In this document: piece after piece, positions 1 to 9,200 of the stretch | Position numbering within the stretch: the stretch's first letter is position 1 | How the letters are laid out: every line of letters starts with the position of its first letter | Assembly (NCBI RefSeq): GCF_000350225.1 | Contig: NW_005179221.1 | Location: 37,845 to 101,844 of the forward strand | DNA length: 64,000 nucleotides | Origin: Chondrus crispus | Lineage: Eukaryota > Rhodophyta > Florideophyceae > Gigartinales > Gigartinaceae | Direction of reading: 5' to 3' | The notes under the pieces: model-generated | Databases searched by the model: none | What the model was told of the DNA's origin: nothing | What the model saw: the letters and a program-made list of their open reading frames with translations, nothing else | Position numbers and translations under genes: made by a program

Positions 1-139
1 GCTGACGCCTCCTCGTCTCCGGTGAGGAGCTGCATGAAAATGGCACCATGAACGAGCAGACTCGACTGCCGCCGCCATGGTCGACCTGAACCCCTCTGGC
101 GAGCCCGAGACTCCTCAACAAGGGGGGGTTCTCAATATA

Positions 140-850
140 CGGACACACCGAGCCCTCGTCATCAACGGCGAGGGACGCCGACGACAACGCAACGGGCGTA
201 CGCTGTGCCCTCGCCGTCGACCGCGAGAGACGCTGACGACAAAAAAATCGCCGCGAGCCGGGCTCACGCCAAACATGGCGAGGGGCGCCAAGGAAGACAC
301 TACCGCGTGCGCGGCGCCCTCGTCAGGGACAGCGAGGGGTGCCGACGCAAATATAACTGCCGCGCGCCACGACCTCGCCACGGATGGCGAGGAGCGCAAA
401 GGAAGAAACGAACGCGCCAGCTGCGCCCTCGCCATGGATGGCGGGCACCCAAGGGAAGACCAAATTCTGCGCGCCTGCGCTCTCGCTGCCGACGGCGAGG
501 GACGCCGACGCTAATACAATTGCCGCGACTAAAGCCCTCGCCACGGACGGCGAGGGGCGCCAAGACGAAGAGCATGTGCTGCGGCGCGCCGTGCTCTCGG
601 TACGGACGGCGAGGGACGCCAACTAGAAGAGCATCAGTCTCGTCCTGCGCCCTCGCCATGGACGGCGAGGGACACCGAGGAAGAGCCACTACCGCGCGCC
701 ACGCCCTCGCCACGGACGGCGAGGGGCGTCAAGGAAGACGGCTGCCACGCGTTGTACTCTCGCCGCCGACGGCCACATGCGCCAAGGAGAAGAGCATCCA
801 CCGCGCTCTCGGGCCCTTGCCACGGATGGCGAGGGATGCCAAGTAGAAGG
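140..850. repeat. Tandem ~56-bp repeat, each unit with a hairpin
   Basis: About 13 diverged units spaced 51-59 bp apart. Each contains a near-palindrome of the form CCCTCGCC-N6-GGCGAGGG; the copy at 650-671 is perfect, with an 8-bp stem and 6-nt loop. Other units start near 150, 209, 264, 321, 372, 426, 481, 536, 593, 705, 760 and 817. Spacing is not a strict multiple of three and several frames on both strands stay open, so the long apparent reading frames here are best explained by stop-poor GC-rich repeats rather than by a gene. Confidence 0.8.
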
Positions 851-959
851 GCCGACGAAACGGACGTCGGCAGGGAGCGCGCGCGGCAGTGACGACAAAC
901 GCCAGCCCGCAGAAGGACCGAAGACCGAACGTCGGCTGAACACTCAACAAGCACGCCCT

Positions 960-1480
960 CCTTCGACAGACGACGAAAAAAGGGAGCTCGCTCCACACGC
1001 GACCCAGTCGTAGAAGGGCAAGCAGGACGGATGCTACTGGAAAGATCGTGCTGTACAGGCACCTGACGACGCCGACGCATACACGGACGCCGGTAGCGAT
1101 CGGAGACTCCGAGCCGTATAGTGCGCTGTTTCGGTAGACGAAGGGGGAAGGGAGCTCGCCTCACACCTCCCTCGTGTCGGAGGACAGGCCGGAGCAACGG
1201 AAGCTGACGAGAACCCCGCGCTGTACGCATGTTCTACGACTACGTTGCCTAGTCGGGCGCTCGTGACTCCGAACCACGTGGTGCGCCTCCTACACGGACG
1301 ACGAGCAAGGGAACTCGCTCCACAGGAAGCACTCACTCATGAGGGCAGACGAGGTGGATTCTGATGGGACACGAGCCAAGATGACGCCATCTACACGGAC
1401 GCCGGTGACTCCGAATTGCGCGACGCGCCCCCTCCGTATACGACGGACAAAAGGAAGCTCACACGTATCTCCCGCGGGGA
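960..1480. repeat. Second, longer-period tandem repeat (~145-160 bp)
   Basis: A motif like GGGAGCTCGCTCCACA recurs near 984, 1150, 1307 and 1453, and an ACGGACGCCGGT motif recurs near 1085 and 1394, giving a period of about 145-162 bp. It follows directly on the shorter-period array. No gene is visible between 960 and 2243. Confidence 0.45.
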
Positions 1481-2243
1481 AGAGGCCATACCCCCCCGCG
1501 CTCCGTAGGAGCAATGGGGTACCCCTCCCAGAGGGCGGACAGAGAAGAGCGAACCGCCGACAACGGCGTGCCTCGGACGGCGCGCAGACCGCCCGAGAAG
1601 GGGATTAATTCGCAAACGAACCGCTAAGCAGGGAAAAGAACGAAGTGCCCCTTTACGATACTGAATTGAGGGCGTAACCCTAGCTTGCCGCTCGAGGCCG
1701 GTCAATAGCCGGAGTGACGGTCGTGCTCCGCCGAGCCGAGGCCCAACGAGCCCTTTCCACGCATAACGACGGCAGAGGCTTCGGAACTATACGGATCCCG
1801 GGACCGCCCACCGGGGGCGCGTTGGGGGCAGACAAGATCGACGTGGGCGAAAAGCCGACCTTCTGGAACGGCGACGTCGCCGCGGGCGTCACAGATCGCA
1901 CGGCTGACGGTCGAATGTCCATCACGGACGACGGCGTGGCAGCGCCGGCAGCCGGCGACGAATCGGGGTGGGGAAAACGAAGAGTGGTCAGGAGGCGACA
2001 ACATGACGCGACGGAATGCGGTGCTTGCCGCGGTGGTCGGCCGTGAAAGATGGATGACCACGGCGAGAGGACGCCGAGGCGAAACCAGAGAGGAAGGGGC
2101 ACCGGGACGCAACGAAAAGGAACCGGCGAGGTGAGAAGCACGACAGCGAAATGAGAAGGACACCGCGGAAAGGAAGTATGACTGCGGAAACCGTGAGGGG
2201 GGTTTTGTAGAACGGAGGAAAACAGGGCGTCCTTCAGGCAAGG

Positions 2244-2278
2244 GTGAACGCGGACGTTCACTCTTGTGGAGGGGGCCA
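2244..2278 (+). other. 3' polypurine tract and adjacent hairpin of element D
   Basis: GTGAACG-CGGA-CGTTCAC forms a 7-bp stem with a 4-nt loop. It is followed by GTGGAGGGGGCCA, a purine-rich run ending directly at the LTR start TGTAGTATAA. This is the expected plus-strand primer position for a gypsy element reading left to right. Element A has the equivalent hairpin and purine run next to its 3' LTR. Confidence 0.7.
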
Positions 2279-2877
2279 TGTAGTATAACCCCCTGGGACG
2301 AGATTTAGATTAGATCAGCTACTGTAGAGCCCGAGCTCTACAATACGACGAGCACGCGCGGGCGTTCTGTCAGCACCGAATGCTGACAGCCCTGCAGTAC
2401 GCACGACCCGCACTCACTACTGTAGCCGACTACAGTAGCACTAAAGTCCAATACGTACTGTACTGCAGCATGATAGGATTAACTTGTACATTAAATACGC
2501 GAGCGACCGACGGCGGTGGGGGAGGACAAGCACGAGCTTGTCCAGAACCCACGCCTCTGGTCAAGCTCGCCCCGCTTATTATAGAACGGGTTCCCACTAG
2601 CCCGTATCTAGTTAGGAGCCGAGCGGGCAGGGAAAACCCGAGCACGCGAGCGAGCCTAGATCCGCCTCCGCCCGTCAGCGCAGGTACGTCACCCAGCGCT
2701 GCGCCGGGGCGTCGAGGCGTAGATTGGCCTGCGCGTGCGCGCGTCTCCGACCGTACCCGCTCAACCACTGCTACCCGGGCTCGCCCGGTTCGGTTAGCTG
2801 TGGTTGCTTCCCTTCTCCGATCAGGGTCCAGCAGGACTGTGCATACACCCCCTCGACGTTGGGGTGTTTATGCTACA
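2279..2877 (+). repeat. 3' LTR of gypsy element D
   Basis: 599 bp, beginning TGTAGTATAACCCC and ending TATGCTACA. It contains three hairpins with loops containing CCGA: 2324-2341 (7-bp stem), 2367-2389 (9-bp stem) and 2417-2438 (9-bp stem). An ACATTAAATACG box near 2490 is the likely core promoter. It sits inside the 3' part of the piggyBac-like gene. The 5-bp target duplication would be AAGCG (2878-2882), but its partner is outside the window. Confidence 0.75.
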
Positions 2878-3631
2878 AAGCGCTCGACGGTGTGCCCACG
2901 GCCAGTATTGTGACAGGTTGTAAGCATCTGTACAGCTCCATTTTCAATCCAGGTCAGAGCCAGTACTTTTCCATTTTCACACGTGGCTGCTCCTAAAGTA
3001 TTCCAATCCAACCCTCGACCTTCCTTTCCCCGCAGAGCCAGCGCCTTGGGAAATCCAAAAGCGTTGGAACGAACTGTTCCCAACTGCAGCAATTTCAATA
3101 TCACCAAGCATAGAAAAAAGATTTGGGGTTGAGAACAGGTTGGCTATGAAGACAACATAAATTTGGCGCTGGTCTGTCTTAGAAAAAGGGAAGTATCTGG
3201 GAAGCGCTTCGCACAAACGGGCAACTACCGCAGGTGAATGTACAAGTTTGTTCTTGTAAGGCATGCAGTACCTCCACTTGTCCTTGTTCGAATGCGGGAA
3301 GGCGACGAATATGTAGACACTATCGCACAAGGCCCAAACTTTAAACCCCGACCGGATGGGTTTGTTGCGCATACGCACAGTGTCCGAACAGCGACCATAG
3401 TTCATAACCATCATCTCGTCAACCCTGACGAGCACGGCCGGGAACCAGAGACGAGAGCGAGCATCTGTAAAAGTGCTGAGCAGCGGTTCTATCTTGGAAA
3501 AGAAAAAATCCCATTGTCTAATGAAGGGTTGCATACATTTATGTATCTTTTGATTTGCAGAAAGCGTAGCAATGACATAGATTCTATAATCGAATGCTTC
3601 AGGGCTTTGCCGCTATTCTTCCAGTAGTCCT
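2878..3631 (-). pseudogene. piggyBac-like transposase, C-terminal part (split gene)
   Basis: Remnant of a piggyBac-type DDE transposase (DDE_Tnp_1_7 type), an enzyme that excises and inserts DNA at TTAA. Visible family blocks on the minus strand are a VDEMMVMNYGR segment holding a catalytic aspartate, a KPIRSGFKVWALCDS block, and a C-terminal VLALTWIENGAVQML block resembling the usual W-x-D-x-K-x-V region. The frame changes between 3534 and about 3560. The N-terminal half is 13.5 kb away at 17171-17680; across the GTCCT duplication the reading continues IKD-YWKNSG, matching the family. The C-terminus is cut at 2877 by element D. One gene has therefore been hit by two gypsy elements in opposite orientations. 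Confidence 0.85.
3627..3631. repeat. Target-site duplication GTCCT, left copy (element A)
   Basis: GTCCT lies directly before the LTR start at 3632 and recurs directly after the other LTR end at 17171-17175. Both flanks are piggyBac transposase sequence, which confirms a single insertion event. Confidence 0.95.
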
Positions 3632-4262
3632 TGTAGCATTAACACCCCCAACGGCGGAGGGGTGTTGCTGACAGTCCGACGGTGACCCTTGATCGGCGGA
3701 AGACGGGGGACTCCTCCTGCTCACGGAACCGGGTACGGGCCCGGTAGCAGTGTGGTAGAGCGGGTCGGGGTAGGTCGCGCGCACGCACGAGCAGATCGAC
3801 GCCTCAACGCCCCGGAGCAGCGCTGGGTGACGTACCAGCGCTGACGGGCGGAAGCGGATCCCGGCTCGCTCACGTGTCGCGCAACCCGACCCGTGCCGGT
3901 CCCTAACTAAAAAGGCGTGCGAAGGTGTTGCCTAATTAGAGTAAGCTGGAGGGTTTCGCCGCGGTCGTGGATCGTGACCAAGCTACCTTGGTCCTCTCCC
4001 CGCCGGCGCCCTTCCTCCTATTTAATATACAAATCGAAGTTATCATACTATAGTACAGTATCGTGCTACTGTACCAGTGCGGGTCGTCCCGCACTGTAAT
4101 ACTGTCAGCCATCGGGCTGACAGCACACGTGTCGTACACGTGTGCTGGCGCACGCGCTGTAAGATATGCGCGCGCACCCGCTGTAAGGTTCGTACCTTAC
4201 AGCGAGATCTAGATCTAATTGCAAATCTAATGTATACAGTAGTCGTCGGCAATTATGCCACA
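3632..4262 (-). repeat. 3' LTR of element A
   Basis: 631 bp. On the + strand it reads TGTAGCATTAACACC...TTATGCCACA; in element sense it starts TGTGGCATAA. Terminal inverted repeat is roughly TGTRGCAT. A TATATTAAATA box on the minus strand (4019-4029) is the likely core promoter. A run of hairpins lies at 4053-4202. Confidence 0.95.
4053..4202. repeat. Hairpin array in the 3' LTR of A
   Basis: Five perfect stems stand almost end to end: 4053-4074 (8-bp stem), 4075-4096 (CAGTGCGGG stem, loop TCGT), 4102-4123 (CTGTCAGCC stem), 4121-4147 (12-bp CAGCACACGTGT stem, loop CGT) and 4181-4202 (CTGTAAGGT stem, loop TCGT). In element sense the loops read ACGA or close variants. The array lies upstream of the TATA-like box in element sense, inside U3, so it may be regulatory or structural. 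Confidence 0.85.
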
Positions 4263-4300
4263 TCGCCCCCCACTTAACGGTGAACGTCCGCGTTCACCCC
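4263..4300 (-). other. Terminal polypurine tract and hairpin of element A
   Basis: In element sense a GGTGAACG-CGGA-CGTTCACC hairpin is followed by AAGTGGGGGGCGA and then the LTR start TGTGGCAT. The hairpin plus purine run is a second copy of the pol 3' end found at 9163-9200. Confidence 0.8.
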
Positions 4301-4317
4301 GGCTTGTAGAAGTGGCC

Positions 4318-6705
4318 ATGTCGATCCCTGTAACTGAGCGGGACGTGTTCGAGATCGTGGGCGCGTCGTTGGTTCCATTGGGTTCACGCTCGGTCCGTCG
4401 TCGTGCTATTGCTCCGTTCCCCCTTTGTCGCCTCTCCATCCTCGGCGACTTCCCGTGTCACCTCACCTTCTCCTTCGTCTCACCGACTCTTCCTTACCTC
4501 CGCGTCTTCGCCTTTCATTCGCCTCGCGTCATCCGTCCCCTGTTCCCTGCCAGGGGCCCGCTGTGGTCCTTCCTCTCATCGTACGATCCTGGCGCTCGCT
4601 CGCCGATCTCGGCGTCTCGCGAGAAGCCGTCGGGGGCTCCAGGGTCGGTCCCCTCACCGACTGTAGGCGCTGTCCTCCGTGAAGACACTTCCCGTCAACT
4701 CGGGGCACTAGCGCTCCCCGGCAGCGCCCCACCGCCGTTCCAGAAGTCGCGAAGCACCGGGGAATCGCCCCCGTCGATCGAGTTTATCCCTGCTACGGCG
4801 CCGCTGGCTGCCCATGTCGTCGCTCCCGTCGTCGCTCGCGGTCCGTCCTCGGCGGGGGAGGAGGACGGTGCCCGTACGAGGTCGTTCGGCTCACTTTTAG
4901 AGCGGTCGGCTCCGCTCCCCGTCGAACAGCTTCACTACTCGTGGCGTCGCTTCGCCTGCTCAGGAGTAACTGTGAGTGAGCTGTTGTCCCATGATGACCT
5001 CCGCCCCGACCTGCTACGTGTTCGCCGGGTGTACGAAGCTGGCGGCGCGGAGGAGGCGTCGTTGATGCTGGGACGACTCACCGCGGGCGGCGCCGGGGCG
5101 GCTTACCAAATCCCCGAGGCCATTCGCGGCGAGCGGACCTTCGCGTACAGCGCGGGCGAGGTCCACTACGTGGATCAGATGGCGTCGTATTTGTCTGACC
5201 CCAACCGTAGTAATCCTCGTCGATTCATCTTGGCCGCCGTGCCGGGGCTATACGTTAGCCCCAGGCCGCACGCCTATTCGAAGGCGAGAGCAGCGTTGCA
5301 AAAATCCGCCTGTTCCCTCATGCGTCTGCGCGGCGTCGCGATCGCTCCTCACGATTGGGCGGTGTATCGTCGTTCGGACGAGGAAGACGGGCGAGTCTTC
5401 CGTGCATCCGCGTTCGAGCGGGGGTTGGCATCGGGTGATTTTCCGTCTCTCCCCGCCGCTGTAAGGGAGACACTCCCTTCGTTGGGAGTGCATCCTCTTC
5501 TCCCTTACGTTCTAAAGCACTTCGGCTTCCTTTGCGCCGATCCGCGGCATCCCGTCTACGCGGCCGTCATGTTCAATCTAGAAAGGGAGTGGGCCTGGTC
5601 GCTGGGTAATGCCTTCATGACCGAGGCATCCGTCCAAAACCGCGTTTTCCTGCAACCGCCCGAGGTGTTGGGGTTCTTGGGAAGGGTAGCGGCGGACCTT
5701 CCTCGAGTGCCCCTGCACCCACTCGAGCAGTGCACCACGCACGTGTCTTGGGCGTGTGCAGCGGTGCTGGAGTTCATGCACCGCGCCGTCGAAGTGCCGG
5801 AACGCCATCGGCGTCCGTGGACAGACTTCACTACCGGCGACAGAAGTCTCTACCTGACCTACCAACTGGCAACCGATGCCTTCGTCGCGCGGCCCCTCCC
5901 GACGGCGGCCTCTCCTAGTCGTCCTGTACGCGGTGGCGGCGTCGGATCCACCGCGCGGGAGTCGCAAAGGAAGCACCATCGGGACCTGGATGGGGAGGCC
6001 GCCGCAGTTGGGGGAACGGGCACGAGCCCTTTCCGCCCTCCTACCGCTAGTGACGGCCTCTATGGCTCCTTGGCAGGGCCTTCCGTCCTTCCGGTTCCCC
6101 CTCTTCATCCGCCGACAGGGGCCAATCCGCTAGATGAGCCGGCGAGTCATCGTATCATGTCGGCCTGTGCCGAGGTCAGGGCCTTCCCTGGCTTAGCTCA
6201 GGCCTTGGGGGCGTCGGCGGATCGTCCCTGGCAGATCGGCGGCCTCCTGCGCACGCTATCGTCGTGGTACTTGTCACGTAGCGAGGAGGCCCGCCGTCTT
6301 GGCGCCGAGCGCGAATCGTTCGCGTCCGAATTACGGCGCTGGAAGCGCGAGGCGGAGACCTTACGTCAGACCACCGTCGATCAAGCGACTGCTCTCGAGC
6401 GGTCCCACGTCGAACGGAACCGCTATCGAAGAGAGCGTGATGAGCTCCGTTCCCTCCATGTGGGCGCCCCGTCCGCGCCGCGTCATGCCATGCACGACCC
6501 CTACGAGGACCGGGGGTGCGAACCCCCTCGGGCGTACGAGGCCGCACCATCGGATGGAGCGGCCAATCGTTGGGCGCTGGACGAGGAGGTGGCGATGCCT
6601 CCGCTGGCCGACGTAAGGGTGGGGGTGCCTCCGCACCCCAGTTATTGTCCTTCGAACCCCTACGCCTCGGGTCCATCTTCCGCGCCGAACGGCCCCGGGC
6701 AGTGA
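4318..6705 (+). CDS. Antisense accessory protein of element A (795 aa, unknown function)
   Basis: Encoded on the strand opposite to gag-pol, starting about 55 bp inside the 3' LTR. I chose the ATG at 4318; an in-frame ATG at 4255 lies in the LTR itself. No known domain is recognised. The first ~180 residues are rich in Pro, Ser and Arg. The middle holds an IAPHDWAVYRRSDEEDG block (about residues 340-357), a DPRHPVYAAVMFNLEREW block (about 407-425) and an NRVFLQPPEVLGFL block. After a low-complexity linker comes a charged, probable coiled-coil stretch (about 650-715) and a Pro-rich tail. The frame is uninterrupted while gag-pol of the same element carries stops and frameshifts. Similarly placed or related proteins occur in element C (28809-30733) and at 21633-22621. 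It could act in element regulation, or be a captured host gene; nothing here decides. Confidence 0.7.
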   Translation: MSIPVTERDVFEIVGASLVPLGSRSVRRRAIAPFPLCRLSILGDFPCHLTFSFVSPTLPYLRVFAFHSPRVIRPLFPARGPLWSFLSSYDPGARSPISASREKPSGAPGSVPSPTVGAVLREDTSRQLGALALPGSAPPPFQKSRSTGESPPSIEFIPATAPLAAHVVAPVVARGPSSAGEEDGARTRSFGSLLERSAPLPVEQLHYSWRRFACSGVTVSELLSHDDLRPDLLRVRRVYEAGGAEEASLMLGRLTAGGAGAAYQIPEAIRGERTFAYSAGEVHYVDQMASYLSDPNRSNPRRFILAAVPGLYVSPRPHAYSKARAALQKSACSLMRLRGVAIAPHDWAVYRRSDEEDGRVFRASAFERGLASGDFPSLPAAVRETLPSLGVHPLLPYVLKHFGFLCADPRHPVYAAVMFNLEREWAWSLGNAFMTEASVQNRVFLQPPEVLGFLGRVAADLPRVPLHPLEQCTTHVSWACAAVLEFMHRAVEVPERHRRPWTDFTTGDRSLYLTYQLATDAFVARPLPTAASPSRPVRGGGVGSTARESQRKHHRDLDGEAAAVGGTGTSPFRPPTASDGLYGSLAGPSVLPVPPLHPPTGANPLDEPASHRIMSACAEVRAFPGLAQALGASADRPWQIGGLLRTLSSWYLSRSEEARRLGAERESFASELRRWKREAETLRQTTVDQATALERSHVERNRYRRERDELRSLHVGAPSAPRHAMHDPYEDRGCEPPRAYEAAPSDGAANRWALDEEVAMPPLADVRVGVPPHPSYCPSNPYASGPSSAPNGPGQ

Positions 6706-9162
6706 CCGGGCCACTCCGATAGTTTAACTTCCTTCGTCCGTAAAGCCATTAGGGCCCTCTGTCCGTGCGTTGGGCTCCCTTCGGGGGAGAGTCAATCCTC
6801 TCCACCTTCGCAAGGTCGTCACGAAACTCCCCCCCTTCGCCGTACAGAGCCTTCTCCCCTACTCGTCGGTCCGCCTCTTGATCACTTCGTCGGGGCCTTT
6901 GCCGGGGGTCGACCCGCGGCATACGTCGGTTCCCTTTCTATTCGCACTACTGACCCCCTCACCGTTCGGCCGTCGTCAACTCCCTACCCCTCTCGGACGT
7001 CGTAGCCGATGTTGCGTTTGGGCCCCCCCGGCTCCATTGCCGCACCAACTTGCAGTTCTCAGTCCCCGACGTCCTCGCCGTCGGTCATTGGGGTAGTCTT
7101 GCGCGAGTTCCCGTGCGCGGGAGATACTATTATCCTTGGAGGCCGCAGTGGGTAGCCCTCTCGTTCGCGATTCTCCCTTCGGCCGTCAGCGAGAAGGCGA
7201 GCTGGACGCCACGTCGTGCACTTCGTGTGTACGGGTCCCGCGTCCCCCGCGTCCCCCGCGGCGGGGATTCTTCGTCCATCGTATCGCCCGCCTTGTTCGT
7301 TTTTATATATATAAATTTTTTTTCTTCGAAGGACGGCGTGCCTCTGTACCTGGGTATGTCGCGACACATTGCCCCTAATTACCGCAGCGAGCTCCACCTC
7401 CGACATCTGATTTCCCTCTGTCGTTCGAGGCGGTGTAGCTTTCGCCCTACCGGGCGCTCAGTGATATGCGGGGGAACTTTCTTCCTCCAAAGAAAAAATG
7501 GAGGGCGGGGGCAGAGTCTTCTCGTCTCGTCCGTCGGTCGTCCCGTGTTTTCTCTCTTTTGCCTTCGTGACGGCCCTTGGTGTCGATGCGTCGTGAAGGT
7601 GGGCGACCGGGTGCGTCAGCACGTCGACTCGTGATGAAGTTGCCTTCCGCTGTTCGTGGCGTGGCGTTATACTTGTTCCCCGTACGTGGGGCTCCGGCGA
7701 CAGCGGGGCCGCCCACGACGGAGCTACATGTTCGTGTAGCGTCGGTGACGCGTAGAGGTTCGCGGTTTCCTATTCTCTCACCGGCGATTCGGTTTTCGCC
7801 GTGTCGGATCGTCCGGTTCGGCTAGGGCGGCATACTACCATACCCGCGGGGCTTCGGCGTTCTCGCGGTGGAGGGGGGGGCAGATGTGCGCGGTCGGACG
7901 TGCCGTAGTCGTCCTTGACTGGGTTGACACGTCGGTTCTGCGGGAGGTGATGACCCCCAGTGCCGCGAGAGGCACGGCGCGGACAGTTTCGGAGACGCTT
8001 TGCGACGGAGCCCCCCCCCCTTTGACGCGCTCTACGAAGGCGTCCGTTTCCTTACCGTGTGCGCCCTCCTCGACGTTCGGCAGGGGCGGTTGGTCTTGGT
8101 CAGTATCACGCGGAGTCGGCGGGCGTCTTCCGGTAGTCGCTCGCGGTACGTTCCGCTCGACACCCCCGGTTTTCTGTGTTAGACGGAATTGCAGAGAGAG
8201 AGGATATAGTATAAAAGAAAGTGTTAGTAGCGTAGGGGGCGGGGTGACGGCTGTACGCACTCTCCGGCGCCACCCTCGCCGTCGGCGGCGAGGGGTCGAG
8301 AGCTGCCCATCCTTTCGGGTAGTCGCCGCCCCGCAGCGGTTTCGGAGGAGCAAATCCGCTCAGATGGCATGAGGTACGTGCGACGAGGTGGCGGGATGCC
8401 CGTTCCGAGGTCGGACGTGTGTACCCTCGAGGGGGGGTGCTCACTGTACCCGCCCCTCGACTGCCGCCGCCCGCCTTTTCATGACTTGTCCGGTGGTGTA
8501 CAGTACCAGCACACGTAATACACGTGCTGGTGTAATTTCCCTTCCTTGATTTGACGTTATTTTTGGAGGATGGTGGCGGTGGTCATTTCGTGATGACGCG
8601 AGCGGTGTTGTTGCGTGGCACGCAAACTCCGGCGACGCTCGCGTGTAATTTCCCCTCACCTCTTAATTTCCCTTATTATAGGGCGGCTGTCTGCGGCGGT
8701 TTTGGGGTGTCTTGCTTCCGTGCGCGGGTATAACTATCTTGGAGCGTGTTGCGTCGGACGCCCCCCATGCGCGGGAGCCCGTTCCATACGTCTCGTGTGC
8801 GCAAGCGCGCGCCTTCGACCCCTACCCCGATCATCACCTCCGTCGATCGACCTTCAAGGGGCCTATTTGGCCCCTACGCCGGCTTCCCTTTGCAGGTGAT
8901 CGTCTCATTCGTTGGGCGTTCCTACCCTACACTCCGCCGGGATATTATTTTCTCTCTCCGCGCCATTTTGCTATTTTCGATCATAGCGAGGACTACGATT
9001 CTTCAGGCAGTTCGTACTGCCGTGCTCCTACTTCTTGCGTCTTCGGCCTCGACGAAGTCAATACGGCTTGACTTCGGTAAGTTTCCTCTGTCCCTACTCG
9101 TAAGAGATCAGTTCTGGCCATAACGAAACGGTTCGATTTAACCGCCCCGAGGCGGTTGAGGG
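6706..9162. other. Non-coding part of element A extra region
   Basis: About 2.5 kb between the accessory gene stop and the internal polypurine tract. Frames on both strands are short or overlapping and show no recognisable motif. It contains an AT-rich patch (7301-7326, with TATATATATAAA) in otherwise GC-rich sequence, and an 8-bp-stem hairpin ACCAGCAC...GTGCTGGT near 8506-8532. It could hold the 3' UTR of the accessory gene or regulatory DNA. Confidence 0.5.
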
Positions 9163-9200
9163 CCCCCCACTTAAGACTGAACGTCCGCGTTCAGCTCCGG
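9163..9200 (-). other. Internal polypurine tract at the pol end of element A
   Basis: In element sense the pol stop is followed by AAGTGGGGGGCC, a second polypurine tract 4.9 kb before the LTR. The pol C-terminal codons (LNADVQS) are themselves the CTGAACG-CGGA-CGTTCAG hairpin. Relative to the copy at 4279-4298 the closing base pair is changed on both sides (G-C to C-G), so the stem is kept. Confidence 0.75.

Larger units (their letters stand above)
1..2877 (+). mobile_element. Ty3/gypsy element D, 3' end only (+ strand)
   Basis: Read as the 3' end of an LTR retrotransposon whose left part lies outside the window. The right end is a 599-bp LTR preceded by a polypurine tract and by the same GTGAACG...CGTTCAC hairpin found at the 3' end of element A. 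The LTR resembles that of A in layout (short hairpins, an ATTAAATA core-promoter-like box, a final segment related to TGTAGCATWAACACC read in reverse), so D and A belong to related lineages in opposite orientation. The body (1-2243) has no recognisable gag or pol. It holds two tandem repeat arrays and frames open on both strands that I do not trust. By position it is the same extra region between pol and 3' LTR that carries an antisense gene in A and C. Confidence 0.7.

Noticed and set aside
77..1230. Long overlapping reading frames on both strands in the 5' repeat array
   Set aside because: Five or more frames are open at once over a GC-rich tandem repeat whose period is not a multiple of three; this is a composition effect.
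1680..2279. Minus-strand frame as the accessory gene of element D
   Set aside because: Position fits, and a SPFQK-like stretch recalls PPFQK in the A protein, but the match is too short and the conserved blocks are absent.
4053..4202. Hairpins as bacterial-type terminators or a CRISPR-like array
   Set aside because: No U-tracts follow, the sequence is inside a eukaryotic LTR, and there are no regularly spaced identical repeats with unique spacers.
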